A stretch of 64,000 bases of DNA from GCA-2733415 sp965178635 (GTDB lineage: Bacteria; Bacteroidota; Bacteroidia; Flavobacteriales; Flavobacteriaceae). The position numbers and the translations under genes are program-made. The stretch is taken from positions 62,001-126,000 of the forward strand of contig CBCXVT010000003.1 of NCBI GenBank assembly GCA_965178635.1, given 5' to 3'. The notes under the pieces were generated by a model. That model saw nothing but the letters and a program-made list of their open reading frames with translations, searched no databases and was not told where the DNA came from. Shown here one piece after another: positions 61,712 through 64,000 of this stretch; the first letter of the stretch is position 1; the number at the start of each line of letters is the position of its first letter.

Positions 61712-63160
61712 TTATCCTACTGAACCTTCTAAACTTATTTCTAATAATTTCTGAGCTTCAACAGCAAACTCCATTGGTAACTTATTTAAAACATCTTTAC
61801 TAAATCCATTTACAATTAATGCAATAGCTTTTTCAGTATCAATACCACGTTGGTTACAGTAGAAAATTTGATCTTCACCAATCTTACTTGTTGTTGCTTC
61901 ATGCTCTATTTGAGCCGTATTATTCTTTGTTTCAATATACGGGAAGGTATGTGCACCACATTCATTACCCATTAAAAGAGAATCACACTGAGAGAAGTTT
62001 CTTGCATTTTCTGCACGTGGACCAATTTGCACCAATCCTCTGTATGAGTTTTGAGATTTCCCTGCAGAAATTCCTTTCGAGATGATCGTACTTTTAGTAT
62101 TCTTCCCTATGTGAATCATTTTTGTACCAGTATCCGCTTGTTGGTAATTATTAGTTACTGCAATTGAGTAAAACTCACCTACAGAATTATTACCTTTTAA
62201 AATACAAGAAGGATATTTCCAAGTTACAGCCGAACCTGTTTCAACTTGTGTCCAAGAAATTTTTGCGTTCTTTTCACACAACCCTCTTTTAGTTACAAAG
62301 TTGAAAACACCACCTTTTCCTTCTGCGTTTCCAGGGTACCAGTTTTGTACCGTTGAGTATTTAATTTCAGCATCATCTAAAGCGATTAACTCAACTACAG
62401 CGGCGTGTAATTGGTTTTCGTCTCTACTTGGCGCAGTACATCCTTCTAGGTAACTTACATAAGAGCCTTCATCAGCAATTAGTAAAGTTCTTTCAAACTG
62501 TCCTGTTCCTGCTTGATTGATTCTAAAATATGTTGACAATTCCATCGGGCATTTCACGCCTTTAGGAATGTAACAGAATGAACCATCACTAAATACAGCT
62601 GAGTTTAAAGCGGCATAGAAATTATCTTTTTGTGGAACAATTGTTCCTAAATATTTTCTAACTAATTCTGGATGCTCTTGAATTGCTTCAGAAATAGGCA
62701 TGAAAATAATTCCTTTTTTAGATAACGTATCTTGAAATGTTGTTGCTACTGAAACAGAATCTACCACAATATCCATTGCTATATTGTTCATTCGTTTCTG
62801 TTCATCTAAAGAAATACCAAGTTTTTTATACATGGCTAACATATCCGGATCTACATCATCCAAAGTTTTGTTAGGATCAATTGCCTTTGGTGCAGAATAG
62901 TATGCGATAGCCTGAAAATCTGGCTTCTCATAATTTACGTTTGCCCATTCTGGTTCTTCCATTTCTTGCCAAATTCTAAAAGCTTCCAGACGCCATTCCG
63001 TCATCCATTCTGGCTCTTCTTTCTTTTTAGAAATTGCACGTACAATGTCTTCGTTTAAACCAATAGGAAATGTTTCTGATTCAATATCAGTATAAAATCC
63101 GTATTCGTATTCTTTATTTTTTAATTCTCTTTCTAAATCGTCTTCGGTATACTTGCTCAT
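61712..63160 (-). CDS. sufB: Fe-S assembly scaffold SufB
   Basis: 482 aa. Family segments CYIPKGVKCPMELSTYFRIN, LEGCTAPSRDENQLHAAVVE and QCDSLLMGNECGAHTFPYIE are intact, so the scaffold Cys and Glu residues are kept. It is the cluster-forming part of SufBC2D. Confidence 0.97.
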   Translation of the reverse strand: MSKYTEDDLERELKNKEYEYGFYTDIESETFPIGLNEDIVRAISKKKEEPEWMTEWRLEAFRIWQEMEEPEWANVNYEKPDFQAIAYYSAPKAIDPNKTLDDVDPDMLAMYKKLGISLDEQKRMNNIAMDIVVDSVSVATTFQDTLSKKGIIFMPISEAIQEHPELVRKYLGTIVPQKDNFYAALNSAVFSDGSFCYIPKGVKCPMELSTYFRINQAGTGQFERTLLIADEGSYVSYLEGCTAPSRDENQLHAAVVELIALDDAEIKYSTVQNWYPGNAEGKGGVFNFVTKRGLCEKNAKISWTQVETGSAVTWKYPSCILKGNNSVGEFYSIAVTNNYQQADTGTKMIHIGKNTKSTIISKGISAGKSQNSYRGLVQIGPRAENARNFSQCDSLLMGNECGAHTFPYIETKNNTAQIEHEATTSKIGEDQIFYCNQRGIDTEKAIALIVNGFSKDVLNKLPMEFAVEAQKLLEISLEGSVG

Positions 63161-63178
63161 CTTCTCGATTTATTTGAA

Positions 63179-63508
63179 TTATAATGAAAAACTTTCTCCA
63201 CACCCACAAGTTCTGTTGGCATTAGGGTTGTTAAACACAAATCCTTTACCGTTCAAACCTCCTGAATATTCTAAAGTTGTTCCTACTAGGTATAAAAAAC
63301 TCTTTTTATCTACAATAACCTTAATATCGTTATCCTCAAAAACCTTATCGTTTTCTTCTTTTTCTTTATCAAAAGTCAAATCGTATGACAAACCAGAACA
63401 ACCTCCGCTTTTCACACCAACTCTTACATAATCATTTGCAGCATCAAATCCGTCATCCTCCATAAGGGAAACGACTTTCTTTTTTGCAGACTCTGAGACT
63501 TTTATCAT
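63179..63508 (-). CDS. A-type Fe-S carrier (HesB/IscA family)
   Basis: 109 aa. The three Cys ligands are visible: GGCSGLSYDL near residue 37 and RTCGCGESFSL at the end. It receives clusters from SufBCD. First gene of the operon, with a -7 element 29 bp upstream. No IscR-like or SufR-like gene is next to it. Confidence 0.95.
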   Translation of the reverse strand: MIKVSESAKKKVVSLMEDDGFDAANDYVRVGVKSGGCSGLSYDLTFDKEKEENDKVFEDNDIKVIVDKKSFLYLVGTTLEYSGGLNGKGFVFNNPNANRTCGCGESFSL

Positions 63509-63537
63509 TTTAAATTAGATTATTTCTAAATAGACTG

Positions 63538-63545
63538 CAAATATA
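63538..63545 (-). promoter_or_regulatory. -7 promoter element of the suf operon
   Basis: The minus strand reads TATATTTG, a TAnnTTTG match, 29 bp before the ATG of the A-type carrier gene. Confidence 0.6.
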
Positions 63546-63627
63546 GAGTAAATATCCATTTTCGTCAATCAATTCGGGTTATAATTTTTGTACGTAGAAT
63601 ATATGATTACTTACAATCAGAATCCTC

Positions 63628-64000
63628 TTAGTCTGTTTGCGATTGATTTAAGATCCCTCCTCTTAAATTAAAAAGTTGTTTTTCAAAACCAGTTTCTTTT
63701 ATAATCTCTATAGCCATTTTACTACGCATTCCGGCTTTACAATACACCACTAAATCTTTATCTTGAGAAACTTCATCTATTCGTGACTTTAGCTCTCCTA
63801 ACGGAATATGCTGCCCCCCAACATGATGTTGGTTGCGCTCATATTGCTCTCTAACATCTAGTAAATTATAGCTATCTTCAAATGCCTTAACTTCTTTTAA
63901 TGTGATTTCTAAATTAGATTTAGGTAAGCCACATAGAACATCATAGTCTGCATTTAACTCATAAATTTGACTATTGTCATTTTTATGAAAATCTAAAATA
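63628..64000 (-). CDS. Rhodanese domain at the end of a ThiF/MoeB-type protein, partial
   Basis: The minus frame is open from the window edge to a TAA at 63628-63630, 123 codons. The reading YNLLDVREQYERNQ, HIPLGELKSRI and VVYCKAGMRSKMAI is a rhodanese domain with its catalytic Cys loop. It is preceded by NADYDVLCGLPK, the typical end of the adenylyltransferase part in MoeB/ThiF-rhodanese fusions. The N-terminal part and start lie beyond position 64000. It probably supplies sulfur-carrier activation for cofactor synthesis. Confidence 0.8.
   Translation of the reverse strand, partial: ILDFHKNDNSQIYELNADYDVLCGLPKSNLEITLKEVKAFEDSYNLLDVREQYERNQHHVGGQHIPLGELKSRIDEVSQDKDLVVYCKAGMRSKMAIEIIKETGFEKQLFNLRGGILNQSQTD

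Overview
The window is AT-rich DNA from a member of the Bacteroidetes, most likely a (marine) Flavobacteriaceae species. The evidence is a type IX secretion (T9SS) C-terminal tail, a PID-CTERM-like small protein, TAnnTTTG -7 promoter elements, weak ribosome binding sites and a flavobacterial-type suf operon. I cannot fix the genus from the sequence.

Layout. 1-4702 (minus): a coupled pair, a 125-aa secreted protein followed by the first ~1440 residues of a giant multidomain secreted protein (C-type lectin, TSP/LamG-like and SprB-like modules) that runs off the window. 4703-9552: a mosaic of decayed mobile DNA. It holds a 5'-truncated DNA methyltransferase, a ParB-like protein, a full tyrosine recombinase with a structured attachment-like region (two copies of a three-site motif exactly 184 bp apart), a second recombinase remnant, and a 190-bp deletion derivative of an IS6-like element. 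9553-25273: a 16-kb surface-protein locus with an AraC-type regulator that has a membrane domain, a small T9SS-tailed protein, an outer-membrane barrel, a 1923-aa fibre-like protein with hierarchical DNA repeats, a 1489-aa BspA-type repeat protein and a 789-aa FISUMP protein. The two large modular proteins share a C-terminal architecture and each is followed by an orphan FISUMP/DUF1566-like tail. 25274-26994: an intact IS6-like element that has removed the front of an ECF sigma factor gene, leaving its anti-sigma gene intact.

27031-33626 (minus): a core block of a Gre-like factor, an FAD oxidoreductase, accC, accB, fabH, rpmF, a DUF177 gene and pdxA, opposed by ribE at 33725. 34593-41636: a metal-uptake regulon. 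A DtxR-type repressor, a substrate-binding lipoprotein with a His-His-Glu-Asp (Mn/Fe-type) site, an ATPase and two permeases with C-terminal winged-helix-like extensions form one minus-strand operon. A TonB-dependent receptor is divergent from it, and one palindromic DtxR-like operator lies between the two promoters. 41743-55041: mostly single genes, including gpsA, a retinol-saturase-like oxidoreductase, a YCII protein, an FRG-domain protein, nadD-gmk-yicC, an EamA transporter, an ArsC/Spx-like protein, an EEP hydrolase and hflX. 55116-64000 (minus): the SUF iron-sulfur cluster operon, iscA-type gene, sufB, a lipoprotein, sufC, sufD, sufS, a lipoprotein, sufE and a DUF59 gene, followed by DUF2480 and DUF3078 genes. 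A ThiF/MoeB-rhodanese protein is cut by the window end.

The least ordinary part is 9-26 kb. It is a surface fibre/adhesin locus bracketed by directly oriented IS6-type ends, with internal amplification of repeats and signs of C-terminal module exchange. The metal regulon with winged-helix-fused permeases is the second point of interest.
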